In this document: positions 34,642 to 44,839 of the stretch, piece after piece | Position numbering within the stretch: the first letter of the stretch is position 1 | Layout of the letters: the number at the start of each line of letters is the position of its first letter | NCBI GenBank assembly: GCA_902776475.1 | Contig: CACYQD010000027.1 | Location: 1 to 63,855, forward strand | Direction of reading: 5' to 3' | Source: an uncultured Prevotellaceae bacterium | GTDB lineage: Bacteria > Bacteroidota > Bacteroidia > Bacteroidales > Bacteroidaceae | Length of the DNA: 63,855 bases | Position numbers and translations under genes: made by a program | The notes under the pieces: generated by a model | What the model was told of the DNA's origin: nothing | Seen by the model: only the letters and a program-made list of their open reading frames with translations | The model's database searches: none

Positions 34642-37623
34642 ATGACCAAACGCCTCATCCTATTGTTTCTGTTCATTTCGGGAACGTCGCTGGAGCTCAT
34701 GGCCCAGCACGTTTTCATGGAACGATACAACGTCTCTATATTAAGTATGCGCGAAGGACTCCCGAGCAACAATGTTGGTGATATCTTCACCGACAGTGAG
34801 GGTTTTGTCTGGTTTTCCACCCTTGGCGGAGGCATCGTGCGCTATGATGGATATGGTGTCTCCAGTTTCTACACGGCACCGCAGGGTCTTCAGTGGCTGA
34901 GTCATTCCTCAAGGAAAATCTGCGAAGACAAGTTCCATCGCCTATGGATGGTGTTTGACGAATACACTCAAGTCGTCGACATGCGCACCATGATGGTGAC
35001 GGACATCAGAAGCCAGGACAAGCGAATCGACGAGGCACTCTCACAAAGGGGGGAGAATGTCATCCTCGACAGCGAAGGGAAAATATGGCTTGTCACCATG
35101 TCGCACATCCACTGCCTGACATTTCAGGAAGACGGCAGCGTAAAGAGCATTTTGAGTTACCAGCACAGGACCAACACCCCCAACATTGCCATAGCCGACC
35201 TTGATAACAATGGCAAGGTGTGGGCATGCATCGACGGAGGAGTCTTCAGATTGGTTGCCGAAGCAGACAAGATCGTAAAGGAAACGGTTTCTCCGCAACT
35301 CTCCCAACTGGACGGCCTCTTCGTCACCAGTATGCTGCGCCAAGGCGGTGATGTGTGGTTTGCCACCAACCACGGTTTGCGGCGGTTCAATCCCAACAAG
35401 GGTGAAATCACCGCATATCAGCATTCCGCGGACCCGGCATCCCTCTCTCACGACTTTGTCAGCTGCCTCTGCGTCATATCAGACAGCATCCTGGTAGCAG
35501 GCACTTTGGGAGGTATCAACTTCCTCGTGCCCAAAAGTGAGCGTTTCCACCATTGGAACAGCATTACCGCCCCATGGCCTCTGAAAAGTGATTTCGTGAG
35601 TTGCCTGCACCAAGCCAACGGTTGCCTGTGGATCGGGACAGAGACCGGCGGAGCCGTCTGTCTCACGGCCAACAAACTCGCGCTGCGCAATTACAAGCAT
35701 ACCGACAATCCCTCCAGCCTTTCGCCCAACGCCGTCAATGCCATGCTTGTGGACAAGAACGGCACCCTATGGGTCGGCACCGTAGAAGGAGGACTCAACA
35801 AAATGGCTTCAGATGGTTCTTTTACCCATTACACATCGGCCAACAGCCAACTCTCCCACAATTCCGTGTCGGCGCTGGCCTCCGACAGGAAGGAGCGCCT
35901 GTGGATAGGCACATGGGGAGGAGGAGTGAACCACCTCGACACATCGACGGGAAAAATCGAGCGACTGAAAACAGACGAGCGACAAACCCTCATGCTCAAT
36001 TTCGTGGGAGCCATGGCCTACGACGACACCAACAACGGGTTATGGATAGGAAGCAACGACGGCATTTTCTTCTATGACCTTGAGCGCAAGGCCCTTGAAG
36101 AGCCTTTCGATGGCTGCCAATATGCCCGCGGATGTATCGGCGCCCTTATCGACAGCGACCAGAAGTTGTGGATTGGATGTCTGGAGGGAGCCTACATCAT
36201 CGATGTGGGAAAAGGAAAGGACAAAGCCGGGCATTTCAGCTACCAGCACTTAAGCAACAAGTTGGACGACCCCTCCAGCGGAATCATAGACAAGATCACC
36301 TGTTTCTGCCAGACACATGACGGTACGTTATGGATAGGCAGCAATGGATACGGACTCTACAAAAGAGTGACGGGCAAAGACGGGAAAGAACGGTTCGTGG
36401 CTTATACCACCAACGAAGGACTGGCCAACAACTCCGTGAAGGGCATCGTAGAAGATGGCAGCGGCAAACTATGGGTAGCAACCGGCAACGGACTTTCCGT
36501 CCTGAACCCTCAGACGGGAGTATTCTCCACGCTGGGAGAGGCTGACGGCCTGCTCAACCAACAGTTTTATTGGAACGGAGCCATCAAAGGCGATGACGGC
36601 ACATTATGGTTTGGCAGCCAAGGAGGACTTACCTGTCTGGCTCCGGAAAACATCGAGCAGGCCACAGTTTCAAAGCTGCATTTCGTGCATCTCACCATCG
36701 ACAATCAAGAAGCCGTAGCCGGCGACGGGCATATCGACGAGGACGTCAGTTTTGCGAAAGTAATCCGCCTCCATGAGAGCAACAAGTCGCTGGTCATCGA
36801 ATTCTCCGCACTCAATTACGGCAACGAGACCCATGGCATTTACAGTTACAGGATGAGGGGACTGGAGAAAGACTGGGAGCAACTGGCAAACGGACAGCAT
36901 TCCGTGAGATACACCAACCTGCCGTCGGGCGACTACGTCTTTGAGGTAAAATATGCTTCAGCCCTCAGCAACGCCGAATGCTCCGCAGCGTTGAAAGTCA
37001 CTGTTGCGCCCTATTTTTACAAGTCATGGTGGTTTATCACCATCCTCCTCTTCTCCATGCTTGCGGCAGCAGTCGCACTCTATAAAAAACGAGTCCGGCA
37101 ACTTCGGCAACAAGAGGAGGAGAAACTCATGCGGCCCATTGAAGACGCCCTTCGGGAGAGCGAGAACCCCATCGCACTGCGGAAACGCATCCAGAGCATC
37201 ATCGACAACAGGAAGCGGATGGCCGAGAGCGTCAGCAAAACGGCCGTGGCCGATGACCAGCTGGCGGCCCAGGCACAGAAGCCCTTCATGGAGCACATCA
37301 TGGAAATCATGGAGCAAAACTATATGAACAGCGAGTATGGTGTGACCGAACTGACGGAGCAGATGGGAATCAACCGCACGTTGCTCAGCAAGAAACTCAA
37401 TGAGGAGACAGGCATGTCACCCGTGCAGTTCATCCGCCGATACCGACTCGACATGGCCCGCAAGCTGCTGGAGAGCAACACCGCCAACCGCAACATAGCA
37501 GAAATCGCCTTCAGCGTGGGGTTCAATGACCCCAAATATTTCACCCGTTGCTTCACCAAAATGTTTGAAGTGAGTCCCAGCGCATACGGCAAAAATGGCG
37601 GGGAGACTGCAAAAAATGCTTGA
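34642..37623 (+). CDS. Membrane-spanning propeller/AraC PUL regulator lacking kinase and receiver
   Basis: Predicted inner-membrane regulator of 993 residues. A signal peptide (ending LMAQ) precedes two periplasmic seven-bladed Reg_prop beta-propellers (about 25-690; blades such as NGTLWVGTVEGGLNKM, KERLWIGTWGGGVNHL), a Y_Y_Y domain (about 710-790), one transmembrane helix (about 795-815) and a C-terminal AraC double helix-turn-helix (about 883-985; GVTELTEQMGINRTLLSKKL, IAEIAFSVGFNDPKYFTRCF). Between helix and DNA-binding domain only about 65 helical residues exist, so the HisKA, HATPase and receiver domains of ordinary hybrid two-component systems (about 1350 residues) are missing. It must signal directly across the membrane, as SusR does. 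It lies between two divergent PULs. Confidence 0.85.
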   Translation: MTKRLILLFLFISGTSLELMAQHVFMERYNVSILSMREGLPSNNVGDIFTDSEGFVWFSTLGGGIVRYDGYGVSSFYTAPQGLQWLSHSSRKICEDKFHRLWMVFDEYTQVVDMRTMMVTDIRSQDKRIDEALSQRGENVILDSEGKIWLVTMSHIHCLTFQEDGSVKSILSYQHRTNTPNIAIADLDNNGKVWACIDGGVFRLVAEADKIVKETVSPQLSQLDGLFVTSMLRQGGDVWFATNHGLRRFNPNKGEITAYQHSADPASLSHDFVSCLCVISDSILVAGTLGGINFLVPKSERFHHWNSITAPWPLKSDFVSCLHQANGCLWIGTETGGAVCLTANKLALRNYKHTDNPSSLSPNAVNAMLVDKNGTLWVGTVEGGLNKMASDGSFTHYTSANSQLSHNSVSALASDRKERLWIGTWGGGVNHLDTSTGKIERLKTDERQTLMLNFVGAMAYDDTNNGLWIGSNDGIFFYDLERKALEEPFDGCQYARGCIGALIDSDQKLWIGCLEGAYIIDVGKGKDKAGHFSYQHLSNKLDDPSSGIIDKITCFCQTHDGTLWIGSNGYGLYKRVTGKDGKERFVAYTTNEGLANNSVKGIVEDGSGKLWVATGNGLSVLNPQTGVFSTLGEADGLLNQQFYWNGAIKGDDGTLWFGSQGGLTCLAPENIEQATVSKLHFVHLTIDNQEAVAGDGHIDEDVSFAKVIRLHESNKSLVIEFSALNYGNETHGIYSYRMRGLEKDWEQLANGQHSVRYTNLPSGDYVFEVKYASALSNAECSAALKVTVAPYFYKSWWFITILLFSMLAAAVALYKKRVRQLRQQEEEKLMRPIEDALRESENPIALRKRIQSIIDNRKRMAESVSKTAVADDQLAAQAQKPFMEHIMEIMEQNYMNSEYGVTELTEQMGINRTLLSKKLNEETGMSPVQFIRRYRLDMARKLLESNTANRNIAEIAFSVGFNDPKYFTRCFTKMFEVSPSAYGKNGGETAKNA

Positions 37624-37644
37624 AAAACACGCTATTTAGGGTTT

Positions 37645-37720
37645 ATCCACCCTATTTTCAATTTGTCCACCTCAAATTTTAAAATGTCCACCTTAGGGGT
37701 TTGGTCATCTTTTATCTTTG
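37645..37720 (+). promoter_or_regulatory. Activator-type promoter of the second PUL: three direct repeats plus -7
   Basis: The heptamer [AG]TCCACC occurs three times in the same orientation at 37645-37651, 37665-37671 and 37686-37692, that is every 20-21 bp (two helical turns). The third copy ends 20 bp before a -7 element TATCTTTG at 37713-37720 and so takes the place of the -33 TTTG. This is the arrangement expected for an AraC-type activator touching RNA polymerase. The natural candidate is the regulator encoded directly upstream. Transcription would start near 37727, giving a leader of about 95 nt. Confidence 0.62.
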
Positions 37721-37821
37721 CAAAAAATCTAAAAAAACCTCACGTCTAAAACCTGTCGAAAAAAGCAAGAAGAGGACTACTGCAAAACTACTATTATCAT
37801 CATAATCAAATCCAAAATCAA

Positions 37822-40800
37822 ATGAGTAAACATGTATTATTATCTGCGATGCTCTTTTGGGGCGTTTTGGGAGGCGTAGCCTCACTTCCCACCCCTGTCA
37901 AGGCATCGACGGAGCAATCACAGACCATCGTGGTCAGTGGACAAGTGATCGACCAAGATGGCGAGCCACTTATCGGTGCGACCGTCAAGGTAAAAGGAGC
38001 CCAGGGCGGCAGTGTGACCGACCTTGATGGCAATTTCCAATTGGAGACCACCAGCAATGCGACACTCGTCGTGAGCTATGTGGGTTACAAAGACCTTGAG
38101 ATAGAGGTCAAAGGACGCAGTTCTTTGGGACAAATCCAACTCTCTTCCGACAACCAGTTGCTCGAGCAAGTGGTGGTCATCGGTTATGGTACCCAGAAGA
38201 AAGCCGACCTGACTGGTTCGGTTTCCATCGTCAACGCAGAGGAAATGAAGCGAGTGTCCAACTCCAACATCTCCACCATGCTGGAAGGTAAGGTAGCCGG
38301 CGTGCAAATCACCTCCGACGGTCAGCCCGGCGCCGACCCCACCGTGCGAATCCGTGGTATCGGCTCCTTCGGCAGCACTGCCCCACTCTACGTGGTTGAC
38401 GGTGTGCCCATGGGAACGACCATCCGCGACTTCTCCCCCAACGACATCGCCACCATCCAGGTGCTCAAGGACGCTTCGGCAGGTGCCATCTACGGTTCAC
38501 GTGCTGCCAACGGTGTGGTCATCATCACCACCAAGAGCGGCAAGAAAGACCAGCCTCTGAAAGTGGACTACAAGGGCTACTTCGGTGTGGACAAGATCTC
38601 CAAGGGCGTCTATGACGTGATGGATGCCAGCCAGTACAGCCAGTATCTCGGACAGGCCTGCGCCAACTCAGGCACTCCCCTGCCTGGAGGTTACTCCATG
38701 GTCGATGGCAGATACGCATTCATGGACGGCACCAACACCGACTGGTTTGACGAGGTGTTCAAGACAGGTATCCGCCAAAACCACAACATCAACCTGAGCG
38801 GAGGTGGAGCCAACAACACCTATAATATAGGACTTGACTATTTCACCCAGAAAGGTACGCTTGAGGGCGCAGGTCCCAACTACGAGCGCTTCACCGCACG
38901 TGTGAACAACACGATGGACACCAAGTTCATCAAATTCCGCACCAGCCTGGTCTATTCACACTCCAACCAGGATGGCATGGGCCTTTCCAATGCCTCCGAG
39001 TATGTGCAGGGACTCTACGGCGATGTGACCAACGTCCTGCGCGGAACATTGCTCATGCAGCCCACCATCAAGGCCTACGACGAGAACACCTGGGTGCTTG
39101 ACGACCAAGTGGGCTCCGCAAGCAGTTTCCGCTACGATGCTTATGGATATGGTGTGTATTACGACACCATCCACGGCGACATCTCCGCCTCCAACCCGCT
39201 GCTGGTGAACAACCTGCTCACCCGCAACACCATCGTTGACCGCATCGTAGGCACAGGTTCAGCAGACGTTGACCTCTTCAAGATGTTTGGTTTCGAGTCT
39301 GAGAACCACCACCTGAACTACAAGATCAACCTATCATACAGCAAGACATACGCCAAGGACAAGACATGGGTGTCCGCATGGATTCAGAGCAACCGTGTGT
39401 ATCTCGACAAGAGCAATGAGAAACTCACCGAAACCACCCGTTCCTACTCTGACGCCCTGATGGAGAACACGCTGACCTATGACGGCACCATCGGCCTCCA
39501 TCACGTCAACCTCGTTGTGGGCCAGACCTACGAAGAGGAGAATACACACAACCTCAGCGCATGGGGCGTCAACTTCCCCGAGCCTTACTTCCTGCAGGTG
39601 GGCAATGCCAGCACGAGAGACGCCAGTTCGTCTGAATTCAAGCATACCCTGACCTCTTACATCGCACGTCTGAACTACGACTATGACGGCAAGTACCTCA
39701 TCTCAGGCATTATCCGCCGAGATGGCAGTTCACGCCTCACCAAGAGCATCCGCTGGGGAACCTTCCCCTCCGTATCCGTGGGATGGCGCCTTGACAAGGA
39801 GAAGTTCTTCCCCGTCAACCACAACGTCATCAATATGTTCAAGATCCGTGGCAGCTATGGTGTGCTGGGTAATGAGAACATCGGTGAGTACCAGTACCAG
39901 GCCACCATGCTCCGCAACAACATGACCTACAGCTTCGGCAACTCCCCCATCACCGGTTCTGCCGTCTCCACCTTCGTCAATGAGAACATCGCCTGGGAGA
40001 AGAAGAAGACCACCAACGTGGGTATCGACGTCGCCATGTTCAACAACCGCATCGAGTTCACTGCTGAATGGTACAAGAACAGTTCCGAAGACCTGCTCTA
40101 CAGCGTGCCCGTTCCCGCCAACGCCGGTGTGGCCAATACCAGCGTGACCATGAACGCCGCCTCTATGGACAACAGCGGTTTCGAATTCTCCGCCACCTAC
40201 CGCAACCGCGACCACGCTTTCAAATATGAGCTCGGCGCCAACCTGAGCACCCTGAAGAACAAGGTGACCTCGCTCGGTTTCGGCACGGAGTCATATATCA
40301 CCGGTGCCTATGCCACCTACGTGGGACAGGAGGTAGGACAGTTCTATGGATGGGAATACGAAGGCATCGCCCGCACCCAGGAAGATCTCAACAACCACGC
40401 CACCCAGCAGGGCGCCAATGTCGGCGACTGCCTCTATAAGGATGTCAGCGGACCCGACGGCGCTCCCGACGGTGTCATCGATGCCTATGACCAAGTGGTG
40501 CTTGGAAGCGGTCTTCCCAAGATCAACTTCGGTATCAGCGCTCATTTCGAGTACAAGAACTTCGACCTGAGCATCTCTACTTTCGGAGCCCTCAACTACC
40601 ATGTGTCAGACGATATCTACAACAGTTTGAACTCCTGCTATGGTCCTGGAAACAAGGAAGTGGGCATGCTCGACGCCAACCGCTGGTCGGAAGACGGCTT
40701 GACCTATCTCTCCAGCGTGCCACGCACCTACTTCGCCAACAGCGCCACACTGGCCTGGAACGACCTCTTCAGTGACCGCAAGATCCAGAACGCCGCTTAC

Positions 40801-41025
40801 TGGAAGATCGCCAACGTGGAGTTGGGATACAACTTCCCCGACAAGTGGTTTGGCGGTTATGTCACTGGTGTGCGCGCCTACGTCTCAGCACAGAACCTCT
40901 ACACCTTCACAGGCTATCACGGCTACAACGTGGACTATGCCGGAGGCACCTTCACACCGGGCTACAACTTCTGCTCCTTCCCCAGTGCAAGAAGTTTCAT
41001 GTGCGGCATACTCTTCACCTTCTAA
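37822..41025 (+). CDS. SusC-like TonB-dependent transporter of the second PUL
   Basis: Outer-membrane glycan transporter of 1067 residues. Signal peptide about 1-30, carboxypeptidase-regulatory-like domain about 40-115 (GQVIDQDGEPLIGATVKVKG), EQVVVIGYGTQKKADLTGSV, plug (APLYVVDGVPMG, GSRAANGVVIITTKSG) and barrel ending SARSFMCGILFTF. It is followed after 49 bp by its SusD partner. The gene uses a more GC-rich, regular codon set than the xus-like PUL genes. The co-encoded GH43 suggests an arabinan or arabinoxylan substrate; substrate is inference. Confidence 0.92.
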   Translation: MSKHVLLSAMLFWGVLGGVASLPTPVKASTEQSQTIVVSGQVIDQDGEPLIGATVKVKGAQGGSVTDLDGNFQLETTSNATLVVSYVGYKDLEIEVKGRSSLGQIQLSSDNQLLEQVVVIGYGTQKKADLTGSVSIVNAEEMKRVSNSNISTMLEGKVAGVQITSDGQPGADPTVRIRGIGSFGSTAPLYVVDGVPMGTTIRDFSPNDIATIQVLKDASAGAIYGSRAANGVVIITTKSGKKDQPLKVDYKGYFGVDKISKGVYDVMDASQYSQYLGQACANSGTPLPGGYSMVDGRYAFMDGTNTDWFDEVFKTGIRQNHNINLSGGGANNTYNIGLDYFTQKGTLEGAGPNYERFTARVNNTMDTKFIKFRTSLVYSHSNQDGMGLSNASEYVQGLYGDVTNVLRGTLLMQPTIKAYDENTWVLDDQVGSASSFRYDAYGYGVYYDTIHGDISASNPLLVNNLLTRNTIVDRIVGTGSADVDLFKMFGFESENHHLNYKINLSYSKTYAKDKTWVSAWIQSNRVYLDKSNEKLTETTRSYSDALMENTLTYDGTIGLHHVNLVVGQTYEEENTHNLSAWGVNFPEPYFLQVGNASTRDASSSEFKHTLTSYIARLNYDYDGKYLISGIIRRDGSSRLTKSIRWGTFPSVSVGWRLDKEKFFPVNHNVINMFKIRGSYGVLGNENIGEYQYQATMLRNNMTYSFGNSPITGSAVSTFVNENIAWEKKKTTNVGIDVAMFNNRIEFTAEWYKNSSEDLLYSVPVPANAGVANTSVTMNAASMDNSGFEFSATYRNRDHAFKYELGANLSTLKNKVTSLGFGTESYITGAYATYVGQEVGQFYGWEYEGIARTQEDLNNHATQQGANVGDCLYKDVSGPDGAPDGVIDAYDQVVLGSGLPKINFGISAHFEYKNFDLSISTFGALNYHVSDDIYNSLNSCYGPGNKEVGMLDANRWSEDGLTYLSSVPRTYFANSATLAWNDLFSDRKIQNAAYWKIANVELGYNFPDKWFGGYVTGVRAYVSAQNLYTFTGYHGYNVDYAGGTFTPGYNFCSFPSARSFMCGILFTF

Positions 41026-41074
41026 CAGCCTGAAGTATAAGATATAAGAGAACCATTATATAGAATCACAAGAT

Positions 41075-42844
41075 ATGAAACTATTCAAGATATCCCTGGC
41101 TATTTTGCTGGGCCTCAGCACGCTCTCATCGTGCGACGACAAGCTGGAACTCACCAACCCCAACCAGCAGACCACCGGCACCTTCGGCTATACTGCTGAA
41201 GACCTGGAGGAGTGCGTCATCGCTGCCTACAACCACATCCGCATGGAAGGCACCTACGCCCGCGTGGGCTACACCATCGACGTGTGCCGCGGCGACGAGG
41301 CATGGAACTCCTCACAAGTGTGGTATATGCCCTTCGATGACCTCAACGAGCCGATCACCGATGAAATCGGCCAGTGGTCATGGCGCGACTGGTACTACAC
41401 CATCAATGTGTGCAACTTCGTCCTCATGCGCTGCGGCGAGGACAATGCAGCCCTCTCCGACCAGATGAAACGCATCAAGGGACAGGCCCTCTTCATCCGT
41501 GGTCTGGCCTACTACAACCTCGCAGGCTACTACCAGAATCCGGCCCTGATCACCGACTACAACAGCTATTCCACGCTCGACGGACTTTATGCCACCAACA
41601 AGACTGAAGACGGCGTCTATCAGTACGACCTCGTGCTCGACCAGGTGGAGAGCGACTTCCAGCAGGCCATGACACTCCTTCCCTCACGCGACATGGGCGG
41701 CGAGTGGGCCAAGGGCCGTGCCACAAGCGGTGCTGCCGCCGGATACCTCGCACGCACACTCATGCTCCGTCACAAGTACAGCGACGCCCTCACCGTGCTC
41801 AAGGACATCATCAACAAGAAGTACGGCACCTATCAGCTCATGGCCAACTACGGCGACAACTTCCGCGAGGGTGCACAGTATGAGAACAATGCCGAGAGCC
41901 TCTTCGAAATCCAGTTCCTGGACTATGGCTCACAGGGCACCGACGACGAGTGGACACCCGTCAACACCAGTTCCAACGCCACTCAAGGCTCTGCCATCGA
42001 GAGCAACTTCGGTCCTGGCGACTTCGGCGGATGGGCAGACATCTCGGCCTCACCATGGCTCTACAACCTCTTCAAGGCAGAGCGTACCACAAGCGGCAAA
42101 CTTGACCCGCGCCTCTACTGGACCATTGGAACCTATGAGGATGACTGGGAAGGCTTCGAATACGGCAACATGTGCTACGCCACCCCCATGTCTCCGACGG
42201 AGAATGTCGTGACCAACAACAACTACGGCGGTCTTCCCATCGCCAAGTTCACCAACCTCCGCACAGGTCTCTACGAGAAAGTCGTCACCGGTCTTCATGA
42301 CGGCATCAACCTCCGCATGATGCGCTACTCCGACGTGCTGCTCAGGGCTGCCGAGTGCGAGAACGAGGTCAACGGTCCCACACAGCAGGCCATCGACTGG
42401 ATCAACCAGGTGCGCACCCGTGCACAGCTGGCAGAACTGAAGCTCTCCGACTTCAACTCCAAGGACAAACTGTTTGAGCAGATCGCCAACGTGGAGCGCC
42501 CGAAGGAATTCGGCTGCGAGCACGGACGTGGTCTCGACCTCATCCGCTGGGGATTCTTCTACAGCAACGAGCGCCTCACCCAGCTCAAGGAGCATGGCAC
42601 CTTCCGCCGCACCACCGACCGCAGTAGGGTGAAAGAGGCTGTCAGCTACACCAACGTAGGTATTGATCCCGAACTGAAGTCCTCATACGACTCCTATGAG
42701 AAGGGACATGAGTTCCTCCCCATCTTCCAAGGCACGCTGAATGACAATCCCAACCTGAAGGGCAACTCCGCCAATGAGGGTACCGACAACTCCACCTACT
42801 TCCTTGGAAAAGGATGGACTGTGCACCCCGTTGTCAACTTGTAA
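41075..42844 (+). CDS. SusD/RagB-family glycan-binding lipoprotein of the second PUL
   Basis: Outer-membrane lipoprotein of 589 residues (lipobox TLSSC near residue 20). SusD hallmarks are QALFIRGLAYYNLAGYYQNP (about 130-150), the substrate-side loops of the middle, and the C-terminal EQIANVERPKEFGCEHGRGL block, in which the usual ERR-ELAFE-R-wDL sequence is modified but recognisable. It pairs with the SusC protein upstream and precedes a modular glycan-binding protein by 28 bp, all probably one transcript. Confidence 0.9.
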   Translation: MKLFKISLAILLGLSTLSSCDDKLELTNPNQQTTGTFGYTAEDLEECVIAAYNHIRMEGTYARVGYTIDVCRGDEAWNSSQVWYMPFDDLNEPITDEIGQWSWRDWYYTINVCNFVLMRCGEDNAALSDQMKRIKGQALFIRGLAYYNLAGYYQNPALITDYNSYSTLDGLYATNKTEDGVYQYDLVLDQVESDFQQAMTLLPSRDMGGEWAKGRATSGAAAGYLARTLMLRHKYSDALTVLKDIINKKYGTYQLMANYGDNFREGAQYENNAESLFEIQFLDYGSQGTDDEWTPVNTSSNATQGSAIESNFGPGDFGGWADISASPWLYNLFKAERTTSGKLDPRLYWTIGTYEDDWEGFEYGNMCYATPMSPTENVVTNNNYGGLPIAKFTNLRTGLYEKVVTGLHDGINLRMMRYSDVLLRAAECENEVNGPTQQAIDWINQVRTRAQLAELKLSDFNSKDKLFEQIANVERPKEFGCEHGRGLDLIRWGFFYSNERLTQLKEHGTFRRTTDRSRVKEAVSYTNVGIDPELKSSYDSYEKGHEFLPIFQGTLNDNPNLKGNSANEGTDNSTYFLGKGWTVHPVVNL

Positions 42845-42872
42845 TCACCATTAACGATAAAAAACTCAAATT

Positions 42873-44822
42873 ATGAAATATCTTAATTCATTTGCTTCCA
42901 TTTTCTGCGCAGCCGTCATGGGCATGTCGGTCATGACCAGCTGCGAGGGAGGCGACCTGTACAATATATTGTCACCCGACTGGCTTTCCTCCAGGGCCGA
43001 CTCCATCGCCAATGCTAAAGGCTCTGGCACCGAAGAGGAGCTGGAAGGCATGATGGAGGATGTGTATACCATTGGAGCTGTCGATTTCTCCTCTGGATGG
43101 TGGTCACAGTTCAGCAAGTATTACCAGATCCCCGAAGGTGCGGTATGGAATGCCCAGTTCAACCTGAACATCAATCCCAATGCATCCAACACCTACAAGA
43201 ATTTCGCTCTGATCATCACCAATGACGTGGACCGTGGCGGTGACGGCTACACCGAGTATGGTGCCATCCGCTACGACAACCAACCCAGCGGAAACTCTGA
43301 GTGGGGAGGTTACATCGACCGCAGCCTTGTTGAGAGCACCCTCACCTTCTCCACCGACACCGATACCGGTGTGGACAAGCTTGGCGGCAAGGTGACGCTG
43401 ACCATTGACCGTTCGACGGGCGGTCTGCTGGTGAGAATCACCAATGGAACGGTGACGAAGACCTATACCCAGAAATCGGCTCTTCCCAACCTCAACGCCG
43501 ATCCTGCCAATACCACCATCCGCGCCTTCCTCGTGCCGGAGGGATCCTACATCAATTTCCTCTCCACCAACATCGAGCCTATTGGCGGATGCACCTCTGC
43601 TGAGGACAAGCAGCCTTTGTCGATGACACTCTCCGGCGTACCCAGTGAGGTGCTGATCGGCACCGAACTCGCCGATGCCATGGCCAATGTGACCGCCGTT
43701 GTGAACTTCGAGCAAGGAGTCACCAAGAATGTCACAGCCAAAGACCTCATCTTCAGAGCTATCCCCAACTATGAGGAACTGGGTCAGAAGACGCTCGTCG
43801 TCCTCTACAACAAGACATTCAAGGGAGCCAACTGTGATGAACCCATCGTGGCCAGCAAGACCTTCAGCGTGGTGAAGGAACTCTCCGCATTCACGCAGAC
43901 CGTGGTGGTGCCGAATCCCACCGTATTGGGAGCCACCGACAACTCGTCTGGATGGTGGAGCGCCCACACCGACAACATCAAGGTGGCACCCAAGGAGACC
44001 AAGGTTGTCAACTTCACCAACTACACCACAGGAGATAACAACTGGAACAACTTCGTCATCGTGCTCAACAGAGCCGACCTGTCAGAGTATGCCGTCGTAC
44101 GCGCCGACAACTACGGATGGGGTGACGGCTACGCAGCCTGCACAGCAAGCGGCGGACCTGCCGACTGGGATGCCTGGCGTGCAGCCATGAATGGCGCCAA
44201 GGTCACCGCTTATATCACCAACAACGGCGATGGCACAGCTGACGTGAAGGCTGTGATGCATGGTACCGACGGCGTGGACTATGAGCAGTCCTACAAGGGC
44301 ATCAACACGGTTGACCCGGACAACTTCTATTTCCGCTTCACGGTTGACGGCTGCCATCTGGTATTCGACACCGAACTTGGCACACCCGACTGCTCTGCTG
44401 GCTGGTGGTCCGTCTTCACGCCCAATGTGAAGGTCATCCCCCATCAGATCTACACCATCAACTTCACCAACTACACCTCAGGAGCCAACAACTGGAACAA
44501 CTTCGTGGTGATCCTCAACAAGGCAGACCTGGGTGAGTATGCCGTGGTACGTGCCGACAACTACGGATGGGGTGACGGCTATGCAGCCTGCACACCAAGC
44601 GGCGGACAGACAGACTGGGGTGCTTGGCTCCGTGCCATGAATGGCGCCAAAGTGACCCTCCAGGTCGTCAACAACGGCGATGGCACGGCCGACGTGAAGG
44701 CTGTGATGCACGGCACCGACGGTGTGAACTATGTCCAGGACTACATCGGCATCAACATGATTGATCCCGACAACTTCTACTTCCGTCTCACTGTTGACGG
44801 CAGCTATCTCAAGTTTAATTAA
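42873..44822 (+). CDS. Surface glycan-binding lipoprotein with three related WWS modules
   Basis: Lipoprotein of 649 residues (lipobox MTSC near residue 24) in the SusE/F position; no catalytic domain recognised. Three homologous beta-sandwich-like modules are visible at about 68-235, 350-500 and 502-649, each opening with a [SA]GWWS[AVQ]-type motif followed by F-[TN]-x-Y and NNWNNF-like cores. The second and third modules are nearly identical over long stretches (YAVVRADNYGWGDGYAACT in both, then GDGTADVKAVMHGTDGV in both), so a recent duplication is likely. The first module is divergent and is separated by an Ig-like linker (about 240-345). Tryptophans conserved across modules are candidate sugar-stacking residues. 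I know no named CBM family for it. Confidence 0.7.
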   Translation: MKYLNSFASIFCAAVMGMSVMTSCEGGDLYNILSPDWLSSRADSIANAKGSGTEEELEGMMEDVYTIGAVDFSSGWWSQFSKYYQIPEGAVWNAQFNLNINPNASNTYKNFALIITNDVDRGGDGYTEYGAIRYDNQPSGNSEWGGYIDRSLVESTLTFSTDTDTGVDKLGGKVTLTIDRSTGGLLVRITNGTVTKTYTQKSALPNLNADPANTTIRAFLVPEGSYINFLSTNIEPIGGCTSAEDKQPLSMTLSGVPSEVLIGTELADAMANVTAVVNFEQGVTKNVTAKDLIFRAIPNYEELGQKTLVVLYNKTFKGANCDEPIVASKTFSVVKELSAFTQTVVVPNPTVLGATDNSSGWWSAHTDNIKVAPKETKVVNFTNYTTGDNNWNNFVIVLNRADLSEYAVVRADNYGWGDGYAACTASGGPADWDAWRAAMNGAKVTAYITNNGDGTADVKAVMHGTDGVDYEQSYKGINTVDPDNFYFRFTVDGCHLVFDTELGTPDCSAGWWSVFTPNVKVIPHQIYTINFTNYTSGANNWNNFVVILNKADLGEYAVVRADNYGWGDGYAACTPSGGQTDWGAWLRAMNGAKVTLQVVNNGDGTADVKAVMHGTDGVNYVQDYIGINMIDPDNFYFRLTVDGSYLKFN

Positions 44823-44839
44823 TTCCCACAGCGGATCGG

